Below are positions 15,976-25,217 of a stretch of 64,000 bases of DNA, piece by piece. Below the pieces are notes generated by a model. It did not search any database and was not told the DNA's origin. It saw only the letters and a list, made by a program, of their open reading frames with translations. Positions within the stretch are counted from its first letter, which is position 1; each line of letters starts with the position of its first letter. A program made the translations under genes and the position numbers. Source of the DNA: J027 sp965215855 (GTDB lineage Bacteria > Chloroflexota > Anaerolineae > Aggregatilineales > J027); the NCBI GenBank assembly GCA_965215855.1, contig CBDCER010000003.1, forward strand, positions 496,001-560,000, given 5' to 3'.

Positions 15976-17874
15976 CTATTCGCTGAATTCACCCTCGATA
16001 ATATCCTCTTCGCCGTCGGTGGGTTCACCCGCGCCGTAATCATCATAGTCGCCCATATCCGGCCCAGCGTCTTGCTGGTCGTACATGCCAGCTCCCATTT
16101 GCTGCACAGCCATCGCCAGCGCCTCAGTTGCAGACCGAATGCTTTCAACATCATCACCATCCAACGCCTGCTTCACGTCCTCGACACGGGCCTCAATATC
16201 CTGCCGGACCGTATCATCCACTTTGTCGCCAAATTCACGCAGACTCTTTTCGGCCATGAAGACTGTCGAGTCGGCCCGGTTACGCACTTCAGCACGCTCA
16301 CGGCGGGCACGATCTTCGTCGGCATGTTTTTCAGCCTCCTTGACCATATTCTCGATTTCGTTATCACTCAGGCCGCTACTGGCTGTGATGGTGATTTTCT
16401 GTTCACGACCTGTTGCCTTATCACGGGCGCTCACATTCAGGATGCCATCGGCATCAATGTCGAACGTAACCTCAATCTGAGGCACACCGCGCGGTGCAGG
16501 TGGGATGCCATCCAGGATGAACTTGCCAAGAGTCTTGTTATCGGCTGCCATCGGGCGCTCACCTTGCAAGACATGAATCTCGACCTGGGTCTGGCTATCG
16601 GTAGCTGTGCTAAAAATCTGGCTCTTCTTGACTGGAATCGTCGTATTGCGCTCAATCAAGGGCGTAGAGACCTGGCCCAGCGTCTCAATGCTGAGGGTCA
16701 GTGGTGTTACATCCAGCAACAGTACATCCTTGACTTCACCACCCAACACACCAGCCTGTATCGCTGCGCCAATCGCCACCACTTCGTCGGGATTGACGGT
16801 ACGGTTGGAGTCTTTGCCAAAGAATTTCTTGACTGCGTCCTGAATGGCAGGCATACGAGTCTGACCACCAACCAAGATGACCTCATCAATATCACCGGCT
16901 TTCAGGTTGGCATCTTTCAATGCCTTGCGGACTGGTTCCATCGTGTTATCGACTAGATCATGCACCAGTTCTTCCAGCTTGGAGCGCGTCAGGGTCATCA
17001 GCAGGTGCTTGGGGCCGCTGGCGTCAGCAGTGATGAATGGTAGATTAATTTCGGCAGAGGTCGTTGTAGAGAGTTCTTTCTTGGCACTTTCGGCTGATTC
17101 TTTCAACCGTTGGAGTGCCTGACGATCCTGTCGCAGGTCAATGCCCTGTTCCTTCTTGAACTCATTAGCAATCCAACTAATGATGCGCTCGTCGAAGTCA
17201 TCACCACCCAGGAAGGTGTCACCATTGGTGGAACGCACCTCGAACACGCCATCACCCACATCTAAAATCGAGATGTCGAACGTGCCGCCGCCAAGATCAT
17301 ACACAGCGATGGTCTCATCTTTTTTGCTATCCAGGCCATAGGCCAGTGAGGAAGCTGTCGGCTCATTGATAATACGCAACACTTCCAAACCCGCGATGCG
17401 CCCTGCATCCTTGGTAGCCTGGCGTTGGGCATCGTTGAAGTAGGCCGGAACGGTGATAACGGCACGGCCAACCGATTGGCCCAAATATTCCTCGGCATCA
17501 GCTTTCATCTTTTGCAGTACCATCGCGCTGATTTCGGGGGCGCTATAGTCGCGGCCACCCATCTCAATGCGAATATCGCCATTGGGTGCAGCCGTGACTT
17601 TATAGGGCGCAGTTGCCAGAGCCTTTTGCACTACCGGGTCGTCGTACTTGCGCCCAATGAAACGCTTGACTGAGAAAATCGTGTTCTCAGGGTTCATCAC
17701 TGCCTGACGGCGGGCAGTCTGACCAACCAGGCGCTCGCCTTGTTTGTTAACCGCCACCACGGATGGTGTGGTCCGTGCCCCTTCGGTATTAGGAATCACA
17801 GTCGGCTCACCACCTTCCATCACGCTCATCACGCTGTTGGTGGTTCCGAGGTCAATGCCGATAATCTTGCTCAT
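15976..17874 (-). CDS. dnaK: Molecular chaperone DnaK (Hsp70)
   Basis: 632 residues, the normal length. The N-terminal ATPase domain starts MSKIIGIDLGTTNSVMSVMEGG and contains AVITVPAYFNDAQRQATKDAG, VYDLGGGTFDISIL and VGGQTRMPAIQ. The substrate-binding domain contains LLLDVTPLTLSIET and a helical lid, and the acidic C-terminus ends EEDIIEGEFSE. AGGAG is placed upstream of the ATG. It works with DnaJ and GrpE, both encoded in the same operon. Confidence 0.98.
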   Translation of the reverse strand: MSKIIGIDLGTTNSVMSVMEGGEPTVIPNTEGARTTPSVVAVNKQGERLVGQTARRQAVMNPENTIFSVKRFIGRKYDDPVVQKALATAPYKVTAAPNGDIRIEMGGRDYSAPEISAMVLQKMKADAEEYLGQSVGRAVITVPAYFNDAQRQATKDAGRIAGLEVLRIINEPTASSLAYGLDSKKDETIAVYDLGGGTFDISILDVGDGVFEVRSTNGDTFLGGDDFDERIISWIANEFKKEQGIDLRQDRQALQRLKESAESAKKELSTTTSAEINLPFITADASGPKHLLMTLTRSKLEELVHDLVDNTMEPVRKALKDANLKAGDIDEVILVGGQTRMPAIQDAVKKFFGKDSNRTVNPDEVVAIGAAIQAGVLGGEVKDVLLLDVTPLTLSIETLGQVSTPLIERNTTIPVKKSQIFSTATDSQTQVEIHVLQGERPMAADNKTLGKFILDGIPPAPRGVPQIEVTFDIDADGILNVSARDKATGREQKITITASSGLSDNEIENMVKEAEKHADEDRARRERAEVRNRADSTVFMAEKSLREFGDKVDDTVRQDIEARVEDVKQALDGDDVESIRSATEALAMAVQQMGAGMYDQQDAGPDMGDYDDYGAGEPTDGEEDIIEGEFSE

Positions 17875-17921
17875 GACTATGCTTTCTCCTCAGTTCAGTT
17901 GATACATTTGATAATTGCAAA

Positions 17922-18515
17922 TTAGTTTGCGACTCTGACCATAGCGGGCCGGATGCAACGGGAGTCCAACATATATCCCTTTTGCAAGACATGAATCACC
18001 GCGCCGCTGTCATATTCATCAGAATCTTCGCTGCCTATGGCTTCATGGTAGTTAGGATCGAACGGTTCTCCTAACGGATCAATAGGCTCAACGCCAAGCT
18101 GATGAAGCAGATCATTAAATTTCTTGTGAATCATGCTGAAGCCCTTGAGCCACTCGGTATCATTCATTTCTTGGGAAGTCGATGCTAGTGCCCGGTCAAA
18201 GTCGTCCAAGATGGGCAAAAATTGGGCGACTGTATTGGCCGTCGAATTGGCCCGCATTTCAGTTTTCTCGCGCTCAATGCGCTTGCGAAAATTCACGAAA
18301 TCGGCCCGCTCACGCTGTAATGCAGCTTTGAATTCATCAACCTGTGCCAATGCCCGCTCCAGTTGCGATTCTAATGTTTCTTCTTCAAGGTCCTCAGCTT
18401 CTTCCTCGAAGCCTGCCGCCTCATCAGCTTCTTCGGCCACAACTTCGATCTGTTCTTCGCTGAGTTCATCGTCGATAGGTTCTTCGTGTTCGTTGTTTTG
18501 CGTATTTTCGTTCAT
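17922..18515 (-). CDS. grpE: Nucleotide exchange factor GrpE
   Basis: 197 residues when started at ATG 18515 (MNENTQNNEHEEP); a longer frame back to 18560 adds residues that do not look like GrpE. The N-terminus is very acidic, followed by a long coiled coil (ESQLERALAQVDEFKAALQRERADFVNFRKR) and the C-terminal beta-domain with YHEAIGSEDS and VIHVLQKGYMLDSRCIRPAMV. It releases ADP from DnaK. It is first in grpE-dnaK-dnaJ-prmA-FHA. No CIRCE (HrcA) element is visible upstream, so heat-shock control must differ or be too diverged to see. Confidence 0.95.
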   Translation of the reverse strand: MNENTQNNEHEEPIDDELSEEQIEVVAEEADEAAGFEEEAEDLEEETLESQLERALAQVDEFKAALQRERADFVNFRKRIEREKTEMRANSTANTVAQFLPILDDFDRALASTSQEMNDTEWLKGFSMIHKKFNDLLHQLGVEPIDPLGEPFDPNYHEAIGSEDSDEYDSGAVIHVLQKGYMLDSRCIRPAMVRVAN

Positions 18516-18623
18516 CACCACTCGCAATAAATAAAAGGGCGAATAATGCCACATTCCCACAAACTGTTCAGAAGTGTACAGCAGGACTGATAGAATTACG
18601 TAAAAAAATTATCAAACCAGCAT

Positions 18624-18660
18624 AAAAAGCCCTGTAACTGATCTTGAGTACAGGCTTTTT
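18624..18660 (-). terminator. Rho-independent terminator after the GH114 gene pair
   Basis: AAAAAGCC(C)TGTA and TACAGGCTTTTT pair with one bulged C around a 12-nt loop. On the minus strand the stem ends in TTTTT, giving a good intrinsic terminator between the GH114 genes and grpE. Confidence 0.75.
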
Positions 18661-18728
18661 GCACAGCAAGATAACGTTGTTTCAGGCCATAATTGAGGAG
18701 AAGTGTTTTAAAATCTCTGAGCGCCCTG

Positions 18729-19781
18729 TCACGGTACAGGGTCAGTGTACTGATCCAGCGCCCTATTGCTAACGAACGGCACAAAATCGAGCGCCCGTGA
18801 CGTTTGATAAATCCAGGCAATATTTTCTGGCTGGACGGCATAATCTACCGTGAACACTACCAGCCCCTTGTTTTGTGCCATTGACAGGTAATACAAATAT
18901 TCCTCGCTGCTGACATGCAGGGTGCTGTCTGGGAAATCTTCATACAGTTGGCGACAAGGTGGCGATAGTACCTCAACATAAGCCGCAGTCTCGACATCTT
19001 CCTCGGTGCGTGGCAATGGACAGTCGCCGGGTGGGTCGTTGTCTGCTGCACCATCAAACCATGTCTGCTCCTGCGAAATGGCGTCGATAGACTCGACATA
19101 ATCATCGAACTCGACCAGTTCCGCTGCGTTCTGAGCGATGACAATGAACGCGGGGGTTTGCTCTCGTCCAAAGTCGCCAATATCTCCTACCCACCAAATA
19201 ATTTCTTGCACAGGATCAACGCCCTCTGCAGTGGCTTTGACGATCACGTTCTCGTCTGAATAAGCCTCGACCCAATCCAGATACACGCCATCGAAACCCA
19301 CATCGAGGATGCCCTGCAAATAGTCAAACCAAATGTCTCGATATTCATCGTGCCAGAATGCCACCGGATAATTGCCTTCCCAGCCATCCGGATCACCGCC
19401 AACAATCCATTCCGGGTCACCAATTTCCCAATTTTCTTGCCAGTAGGTGCGGAAGGACTCGGCCTGACCAATGTCGATATATGCTATCACAAGCTTGGCA
19501 TGATCAGCTTCGTGCAAGGTGTCAATGACCTCTGCCATTGGATAATCAGTGTTATTCGCTTCGGAGGGGATATAGTCGATAACCACCATATCGTAGGTAG
19601 ATGCAGCAACTTGCTCGACTGTATCCCATTCCAGGTTGACGTCCAGATAATAAAACCAGTAGGTGACATCCTCCAGCGATGGTGGACGTTGTTGTGCAGT
19701 GACTCCGGCTGAAATTGGCGGAATAGCTGTCATTATCACTGTCAGTAGTGCAAAGATAGAGAAGGCACGTATATTCCACAT
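18729..19781 (-). CDS. Secreted GH114-like glycoside hydrolase (second of a tandem pair)
   Basis: 350 residues from ATG 19781, chosen because AGGAG precedes it and a signal peptide follows (MWNIRAFSIFALLTVIM... to about residue 28). The body resembles the GH114 / endo-alpha-1,4-polygalactosaminidase TIM barrel: YDMVVIDYIPSEAN, VIAYIDIGQAESFRTYW, YPVAFWHDEYRDIWFDYL, GFDGVYLDWVEAY. It lies 10 nt after a paralogue and is followed by a terminator, so the two form an operon. The family cleaves galactosamine-containing polymers, but actual substrate here is unknown. Confidence 0.82.
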   Translation of the reverse strand: MWNIRAFSIFALLTVIMTAIPPISAGVTAQQRPPSLEDVTYWFYYLDVNLEWDTVEQVAASTYDMVVIDYIPSEANNTDYPMAEVIDTLHEADHAKLVIAYIDIGQAESFRTYWQENWEIGDPEWIVGGDPDGWEGNYPVAFWHDEYRDIWFDYLQGILDVGFDGVYLDWVEAYSDENVIVKATAEGVDPVQEIIWWVGDIGDFGREQTPAFIVIAQNAAELVEFDDYVESIDAISQEQTWFDGAADNDPPGDCPLPRTEEDVETAAYVEVLSPPCRQLYEDFPDSTLHVSSEEYLYYLSMAQNKGLVVFTVDYAVQPENIAWIYQTSRALDFVPFVSNRALDQYTDPVP

Positions 19782-19791
19782 GATATTTCTC

Positions 19792-20703
19792 CTAATCTGG
19801 CGCATATCCAGGATTGATAATGAGTTCATCCAGGTCACGGGTCGTGACGAATGGGATATAGCCTTTGGCCCGTGATTGAGCATAAGCATCATCAATGTGA
19901 GCGGGTGTTGTCACGTAGTCGATGGTCAGCACCAGCTTACCGGCCTCTAGAAAAATATCTAGATAACCTTCAAGTTCTCGACTGACCTCAGCGGGCGTTG
20001 CTTCATCATCATTTTCATAGCCATAGTAGATGTCTTCCTGACCGATGCCATCCACCACTGCTAAATACTCGTCAACCGCTACCATCGTCACGATTTCGGC
20101 ACCATTTTGGGGGACAATCAGGAAATCGGGGGCGCGGGCGCGGGCGTGAGACGCAATCGCCGCCACAAAGTCAGCCATTTCCTGTGGAGCCGTCTCGCGC
20201 TCTTGATCATAGTAGTACCAGAACGCATCTACAATATCGAGATAGACACCATCGAAACCAGCGTCTAATATCCTATCTGTGTAATCTAAAATGATGGCCT
20301 GCCACTCCGAATCCCAATAACGCACTTTATAGTTGCCTCTCCAATAGGGATTCTCGTCATCCAGCCACAATGGATCATCTACTTGCCAATCATCTTGCCA
20401 GTAGAAACGATAATCTTCAGCTTCGCCAATGCTCATATAGGATAGAACGATTTTCGGTCCACCAGGGCTATTCTTCAATGTCGCAATTTGTTCGGCTGTG
20501 AATGCGGCTTCGTCACCCCCATCGGCTGAATAATCCATCACCACCAGATCATAGGCGGTTTCGCCGACAGCTTCCAGGTCAATATCCTGAAGCTGGTAGA
20601 GAAAATCGTTGACTGCGGACAAATCACGTTGATCAGATGATTGAGCATAAACATGGACTATCATGAACAGACAGGCTAATACTATCATCAGCACGCGCCA
20701 CAT
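19792..20703 (-). CDS. Secreted GH114-like glycoside hydrolase (first of a tandem pair)
   Basis: 303 residues from ATG 20703; CAGGGG lies 7 nt upstream and a signal peptide (MWRVLMIVLACLFMIVHVYAQ) follows. The in-frame ATG at 20745 gives no signal peptide at its start. GH114-type barrel motifs are clear: LVVMDYSADGG, IVLSYMSIGEAEDYRFYW, GNYKVRYWDSEWQ, DAGFDGVYLDIVDAFWYY, FLIVPQNGAEIV. It is closer to the family core than its neighbour. Probably extracellular, acting on an amino-sugar polysaccharide. Confidence 0.85.
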   Translation of the reverse strand: MWRVLMIVLACLFMIVHVYAQSSDQRDLSAVNDFLYQLQDIDLEAVGETAYDLVVMDYSADGGDEAAFTAEQIATLKNSPGGPKIVLSYMSIGEAEDYRFYWQDDWQVDDPLWLDDENPYWRGNYKVRYWDSEWQAIILDYTDRILDAGFDGVYLDIVDAFWYYYDQERETAPQEMADFVAAIASHARARAPDFLIVPQNGAEIVTMVAVDEYLAVVDGIGQEDIYYGYENDDEATPAEVSRELEGYLDIFLEAGKLVLTIDYVTTPAHIDDAYAQSRAKGYIPFVTTRDLDELIINPGYAPD

Positions 20704-20858
20704 ATTGCTGCCCCTGAATGCTGGTGTTTTGCTCTGATGATACACTGACTAGATGTTGTGTGCTGATGTATCTAACGCATAAAGTGGGAATCCCCCGCAA
20801 ATCGCATTAAACTTGAAGGCAATAAATGATTTTTGTGAACAGATAAGGATGAACCTGA

Positions 20859-21902
20859 ATGAAAGCTGCTTATTTGCAAGCACATGGCTCCATCGATAAT
20901 TTGCAGTATGTGACAGATGCCCCTCTGCCCGAACCCGGTCCCGGACAGGTACGCGTCAAATTGGGCGCGGCGGCCATGAACCGGTTGGATTTATGGGTGC
21001 GTGAAGGTTGGCCCGGCCTCAAACTTTCCATGCCCCACATCCCTGGTGCAGACTCGGCTGGCACAGTGGATGCACTCGGCGCAGGTGTGACGGGATGGAA
21101 TGTGGGAGATCGTGTGGCGGTTGATCCAGGTGTGGTTGATTGTACGGGTTGCGAATGGTGTGAACGTGGCATGGATAATCTGTGCGACAGTTATCACATC
21201 CTTGGCGAGACAACCAGCGGTGTTTTCGCAGAGTATTTTTGTGTGCCAGCCCGCAATCTGCTAGCATTGCCTGACCATATCTCATTTGAAGAAGCTGCGG
21301 CAGCGGGACTGGTCTATCTGACAGCCTGGCATAGCCTAATTGTGCATGGCAAGGTGCGCCCCGGCGAGACTGTGCTGGTGATAGGAGCTAGCGGTGGCGT
21401 GAACACGGCCAGCATTCAACTTGCGAAATTGGTTGGCTGCGAGGTGTATGTCGTCGGCAGCAGCGATGAAAAACTGGCGCAGGCCGAAGCTCTGGGAGCT
21501 GATCATCTTATCAATCGCAACACAGTCGATAGAGGCAATTGGGGCAAGGTAATCTTCAAAATGACGGGACGGCGTGGCGTGGATGTCGTGGTCGATAACG
21601 TTGGCGCTCCCACCATGATGATGAGTATTCGGGCGGCCCGCAAGGGTGGCCGGGTACTGACCGTTGGCAATACGGGTGGCCCCAAATTTGAGTTCGACAA
21701 TCGCTTTATCTTTTTCCGCCATGTCAGCCTTATCGGAACAACGATGGGTTCTCATGCAGATTATCGGGATGTGATGCAATTGATCTTTAATGGCAAGCTG
21801 AAGGCGGTGGTTGGCCCAGAATTCGCCTTATCTGACATCACTGAGGCTCATCGCGCGATGGAAGCTGGCGATATGTTTGGCAAGATTATCCTGAAACCTT
21901 AG
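20859..21902 (+). CDS. Zinc-binding alcohol dehydrogenase / quinone oxidoreductase (MDR superfamily)
   Basis: 347 residues. The N-terminal GroES-like domain carries HIPGADSAGTV and the four-Cys structural zinc site CTGCEWCERGMDNLC (about 96-110). The nucleotide-binding domain has the motif VLVIGASGGVNTASIQLAK and SSDEKLAQAEALGADHLIN. The typical GHE catalytic-zinc motif is replaced by GAD, so catalytic zinc binding is doubtful although the structural zinc is kept. Substrate unknown. It stands alone between divergent GH114 genes and the AddB-like gene. Confidence 0.88.
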   Translation: MKAAYLQAHGSIDNLQYVTDAPLPEPGPGQVRVKLGAAAMNRLDLWVREGWPGLKLSMPHIPGADSAGTVDALGAGVTGWNVGDRVAVDPGVVDCTGCEWCERGMDNLCDSYHILGETTSGVFAEYFCVPARNLLALPDHISFEEAAAAGLVYLTAWHSLIVHGKVRPGETVLVIGASGGVNTASIQLAKLVGCEVYVVGSSDEKLAQAEALGADHLINRNTVDRGNWGKVIFKMTGRRGVDVVVDNVGAPTMMMSIRAARKGGRVLTVGNTGGPKFEFDNRFIFFRHVSLIGTTMGSHADYRDVMQLIFNGKLKAVVGPEFALSDITEAHRAMEAGDMFGKIILKP

Positions 21903-21941
21903 CGCGACGTTGTATAAACATAGCAAAGCGGACAAACATTC

Positions 21942-24900
21942 ATGCCCAACCCCATGTTAATCACAGCACCAGCTGGCGCCGGGAAAACAAGCCACGCCAT
22001 CCAGACTATTCTAGGTTTTAAACACGAACACCCCTGGCAAATGGTTTGGGTTTTACTGCCTACCGAATTACAGATTAATGCGTTTCGAGACCGTCTGTTA
22101 GATGCTCACAACGGCACAGTCATTTTCGGTGTGCAATACCTCACCTTCTATCAACTATACGATTATTTGTTGAACCAGATGTGTGTTTCCCAGCGCCAAA
22201 TGCAGGGTGGTAGTCTTTATCGGGTTGTGCGGCGCGTCGTCAATAGCGTGGCACTTGAATATTTTGAGCCGATTGCCGACAAGCCCGGTTTCATTGACCT
22301 CATAACGCGTTTTATCTATGAGTTGAAACAAGCACGCGTTGACCCCGATCATTTTGAGGATTACGCCGACCATACTGGATCCCCCAAAGACCACGATCTC
22401 GCAGCAATCTACGACACCTATCAGCAATGGGTTCGCCGACACGACACCGTTGACCGTGAAGGAGCCGGGTGGCTGGCCCTGGATTTGTTGCTGGAGGACG
22501 ATACCTGGCTCCAGGAAATCGGGTTGCTGGTCGTCGATGGCTTTCAGCAGTTCAGTCCATTACAAGCCCAATTGCTCAAAGCCCTGGCGAATGCTGTTCA
22601 AAACATAGTGGTTACACTGACCTATGAGGAACATCGCGCCACCACTGTCCAGCGAGCTTATGCACGTACCCGCGACCGCTTATTGAGTTTGGATGTGGAT
22701 GGCGAGTGGCACGAAGGCCAATTGCCGCGTCCATCTGCCACAGACTCTCATCCTACCCTGCAATATCTGGAACAATATTTTCTGGATCGAACAGCGAAAC
22801 CGGTGGCATCTGATGGGGCAGTGGAATTGATAGAAGCGCCTGATCCTGAAATTGAAGTACGGGCGGTGCTGCGGCGCGTGAAGTGGTTGTTGCTGGAAGG
22901 CTATCCGCCAGAACAAATTGTGATTCTGGCTCGTGACCTCAATCGCTATGCAGATTTATTGCGCTCGGTGGCAACGATGTATGGTCTGCCACTGGTGTTT
23001 CGGCGTGGCATTGAGCTGCTGCAAAATCCTGCGGTATCAGCGATTTTGAAGTTGATTGATCTGCAATCTCCCCTAGAATTGCGCCGCCAGGATGTATTGG
23101 ACATCCTGCGAAGTCCTTATTTTCATTTTCCTGATTTAGCAGACGAAGTAGTGAATATACTGGATCGCTTGAGTTTGCAACGCCAGGTGATCAGCACGCG
23201 AGACGATTGGCTACGTGTGTTGCGCCAACCCGCATCATCGGATGAAGATGGCAACTCTGCCACTGAAATAGACATTCCGCCTGAGTTGGAACAGCATCTG
23301 GGAATATTTTTTGAACAGGTGACACCGCCAGCCAAAGGCACAGTTGAGGAATTCATCGCCTGGATAGAAAACTTGTTGGGAAGTGACCGTGCCTATTTGC
23401 GCGACCTAGACGAAGAAATACCCGCCATAGACGATAGTGTCCACTTTTTCGAACAAGCTCGTGCCACGACGGATCCAGCAGTGCTAGTACGCGACTTGTA
23501 CGCATTGCGTGGATTTCACCAATGTTTGCGCGATGTGCTGGCTGCCTACGAATTGCTGGGCGAAACCTCACATGAGATTGAGTGGCGCGAGTTTCGTACA
23601 GAATTGCAACTGGCAATTGAGCAACGCCGGGCCGAACCCATTGGTGGTACTTACCGACGCGGACGGGTGTTGGTGACGAGTGTCGATGAAGCGCGTGGTT
23701 TGCCCCATGACCATGTGTTTATCCTGGGACTAGCAGAGGGCGTGTTTCCGTCACGGCGTCATGAAGATCCGCTTTACAGTGACCGCGAGCGGGACCGATT
23801 CACTGACATGACGGGCTATGACTTGCAAACCACCACTGAACGCCAGGATGATATGGCCGTATTTTATGACTGTCTGGCGCTAGCGCGTCAATCGTTGACT
23901 CTGACACGGCCTACTTTGGATGAAAACGCGAATCCCTGGCCGGAGTCGGTCCTGTGGCGAGCAGTGCAGGCAATCGTGCAAGTGGATCGAATCACGCACT
24001 ATCGAGCTGGCGATGCCCCCCCCTTACGCGAGGCTGCGACGGTCCGCGAAGTAAGCGTAGCATTGATTGATGCAGTACAGATTGGCGAATCAGATACCCT
24101 CAATGAGCTGCGTTTAGCCCATAACTGGCTGTACCATCATCCACTTTACAGCCAACGCTGGCAGGCAGTGGCACGGGGCCAAGCCATTGAACAACGTCGC
24201 CTGGATCGCCGTGCGCCCTTCGATCATTATGCTGGCATCCTAGGCGATACGAATCTCATTAACGAGACAAAACGCATATTAGGGGCAACTCGTCAGTGGA
24301 GCGCCTCACAATTCAATGATTATGGCTATTGTCCCTTCCGGTTCTTTTCCCGACGCCTGTTACATCTGGAAGCGTTTGAGGAACCCACTGAAGGTTTTGA
24401 CGCCGCCCAGCTTGGCTCCCTCCAGCATGAGATTCTGGAAAACAGCTACATACGTATCGCCGAGGAAAAACTGGCAATCCAACCCGTTAATCTGGAACGT
24501 GCCCTGGAAATCTTGGATGAAGAAGCGGCAGCCTTGTTCCCGCAAGCGCCAGAGAAGTTTGGCTTCCGGCGCTCCGCACTGTGGCCGCATGAACAGGCTG
24601 AAATCTTGCGACGGTTGCAACGTTTAATCGAGCTGGATTTTTCAGAGGACGAAGACAGTCCCTTTATCGTCAAACCTCGGCGACGTAATCAGCCAGTTGC
24701 CAAAGTTGCGGCAACGAATGAACGCTATATATATGAATTGGAAGCTGCATTCGGTATTGACGACGCGCCATCCGTGCATATTATTGGCGAGGCCGGAAAA
24801 TTGAGGACGCGTGGGTTGATAGACCGTATCGACCGCGTGGGTGATCAACTGATCGTGATTGATTATAAGAGCGGTACGCACACCCCCACCAACCGAGACA

Positions 24901-25217
24901 TCGAAGATGGTCGAAATTTCCAGATGGTGCTGTATTTGCAGGCAGCGCAACAGCTAGTGAAACGCCACGCCAGTGATTTGCAAGTCGCGGCTGGGTTTTT
25001 CTGGAGCATCCGAAGCCGCGAAGGACGTGGTGAAATTCGCGCCGATGACGACCGTCTCAATGAAGCCCGCCGCCAGCTTCATCACTATATCCGGCTGGGA
25101 CGCAACGGCCATTTTCAAGTTGAGCCACGTAAAATTGAAGGGGGCAAGTGCTTCACTTATTGTGAGTTCCATAAATTCTGCCGGATACAACATCTGCGAG
25201 GTAAAACCAATACATGA
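21942..25217 (+). CDS. AddB-like helicase-nuclease subunit with PD-(D/E)XK domain and probable Fe-S cluster
   Basis: 1091 residues. The N-terminus has a Walker A (ITAPAGAGKTSHAI, about 7-20) and a UvrD/AddB-like helicase fold. The C-terminal PD-(D/E)XK nuclease has GLIDRIDRVGDQLIVIDYKSG with D974 and K976. Cys797 (YCPFRFFSRRL) plus C1070, C1074 and C1080 match the AddB layout for a 4Fe-4S cluster, but the spacing CFTYC is x3 instead of the usual x2. It would process DNA double-strand breaks. No addA is adjacent in the window. It overlaps the M23 gene by 4 bases. Confidence 0.85.
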   Translation: MPNPMLITAPAGAGKTSHAIQTILGFKHEHPWQMVWVLLPTELQINAFRDRLLDAHNGTVIFGVQYLTFYQLYDYLLNQMCVSQRQMQGGSLYRVVRRVVNSVALEYFEPIADKPGFIDLITRFIYELKQARVDPDHFEDYADHTGSPKDHDLAAIYDTYQQWVRRHDTVDREGAGWLALDLLLEDDTWLQEIGLLVVDGFQQFSPLQAQLLKALANAVQNIVVTLTYEEHRATTVQRAYARTRDRLLSLDVDGEWHEGQLPRPSATDSHPTLQYLEQYFLDRTAKPVASDGAVELIEAPDPEIEVRAVLRRVKWLLLEGYPPEQIVILARDLNRYADLLRSVATMYGLPLVFRRGIELLQNPAVSAILKLIDLQSPLELRRQDVLDILRSPYFHFPDLADEVVNILDRLSLQRQVISTRDDWLRVLRQPASSDEDGNSATEIDIPPELEQHLGIFFEQVTPPAKGTVEEFIAWIENLLGSDRAYLRDLDEEIPAIDDSVHFFEQARATTDPAVLVRDLYALRGFHQCLRDVLAAYELLGETSHEIEWREFRTELQLAIEQRRAEPIGGTYRRGRVLVTSVDEARGLPHDHVFILGLAEGVFPSRRHEDPLYSDRERDRFTDMTGYDLQTTTERQDDMAVFYDCLALARQSLTLTRPTLDENANPWPESVLWRAVQAIVQVDRITHYRAGDAPPLREAATVREVSVALIDAVQIGESDTLNELRLAHNWLYHHPLYSQRWQAVARGQAIEQRRLDRRAPFDHYAGILGDTNLINETKRILGATRQWSASQFNDYGYCPFRFFSRRLLHLEAFEEPTEGFDAAQLGSLQHEILENSYIRIAEEKLAIQPVNLERALEILDEEAAALFPQAPEKFGFRRSALWPHEQAEILRRLQRLIELDFSEDEDSPFIVKPRRRNQPVAKVAATNERYIYELEAAFGIDDAPSVHIIGEAGKLRTRGLIDRIDRVGDQLIVIDYKSGTHTPTNRDIEDGRNFQMVLYLQAAQQLVKRHASDLQVAAGFFWSIRSREGRGEIRADDDRLNEARRQLHHYIRLGRNGHFQVEPRKIEGGKCFTYCEFHKFCRIQHLRGKTNT

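Noticed and set aside
15970..16956. 328-codon plus frame antisense to dnaK
   Set aside because: Antisense shadow of a highly conserved coding gene; composition not protein-like.
18516..18623. CIRCE element or heat-shock promoter upstream of grpE
   Set aside because: No TTAGCACTC-N9-GAGTGCTAA or close variant is visible.
18596..18841. 81-codon minus frame between grpE and the GH114 gene
   Set aside because: Spans a terminator and overlaps the GH114 gene in another frame.
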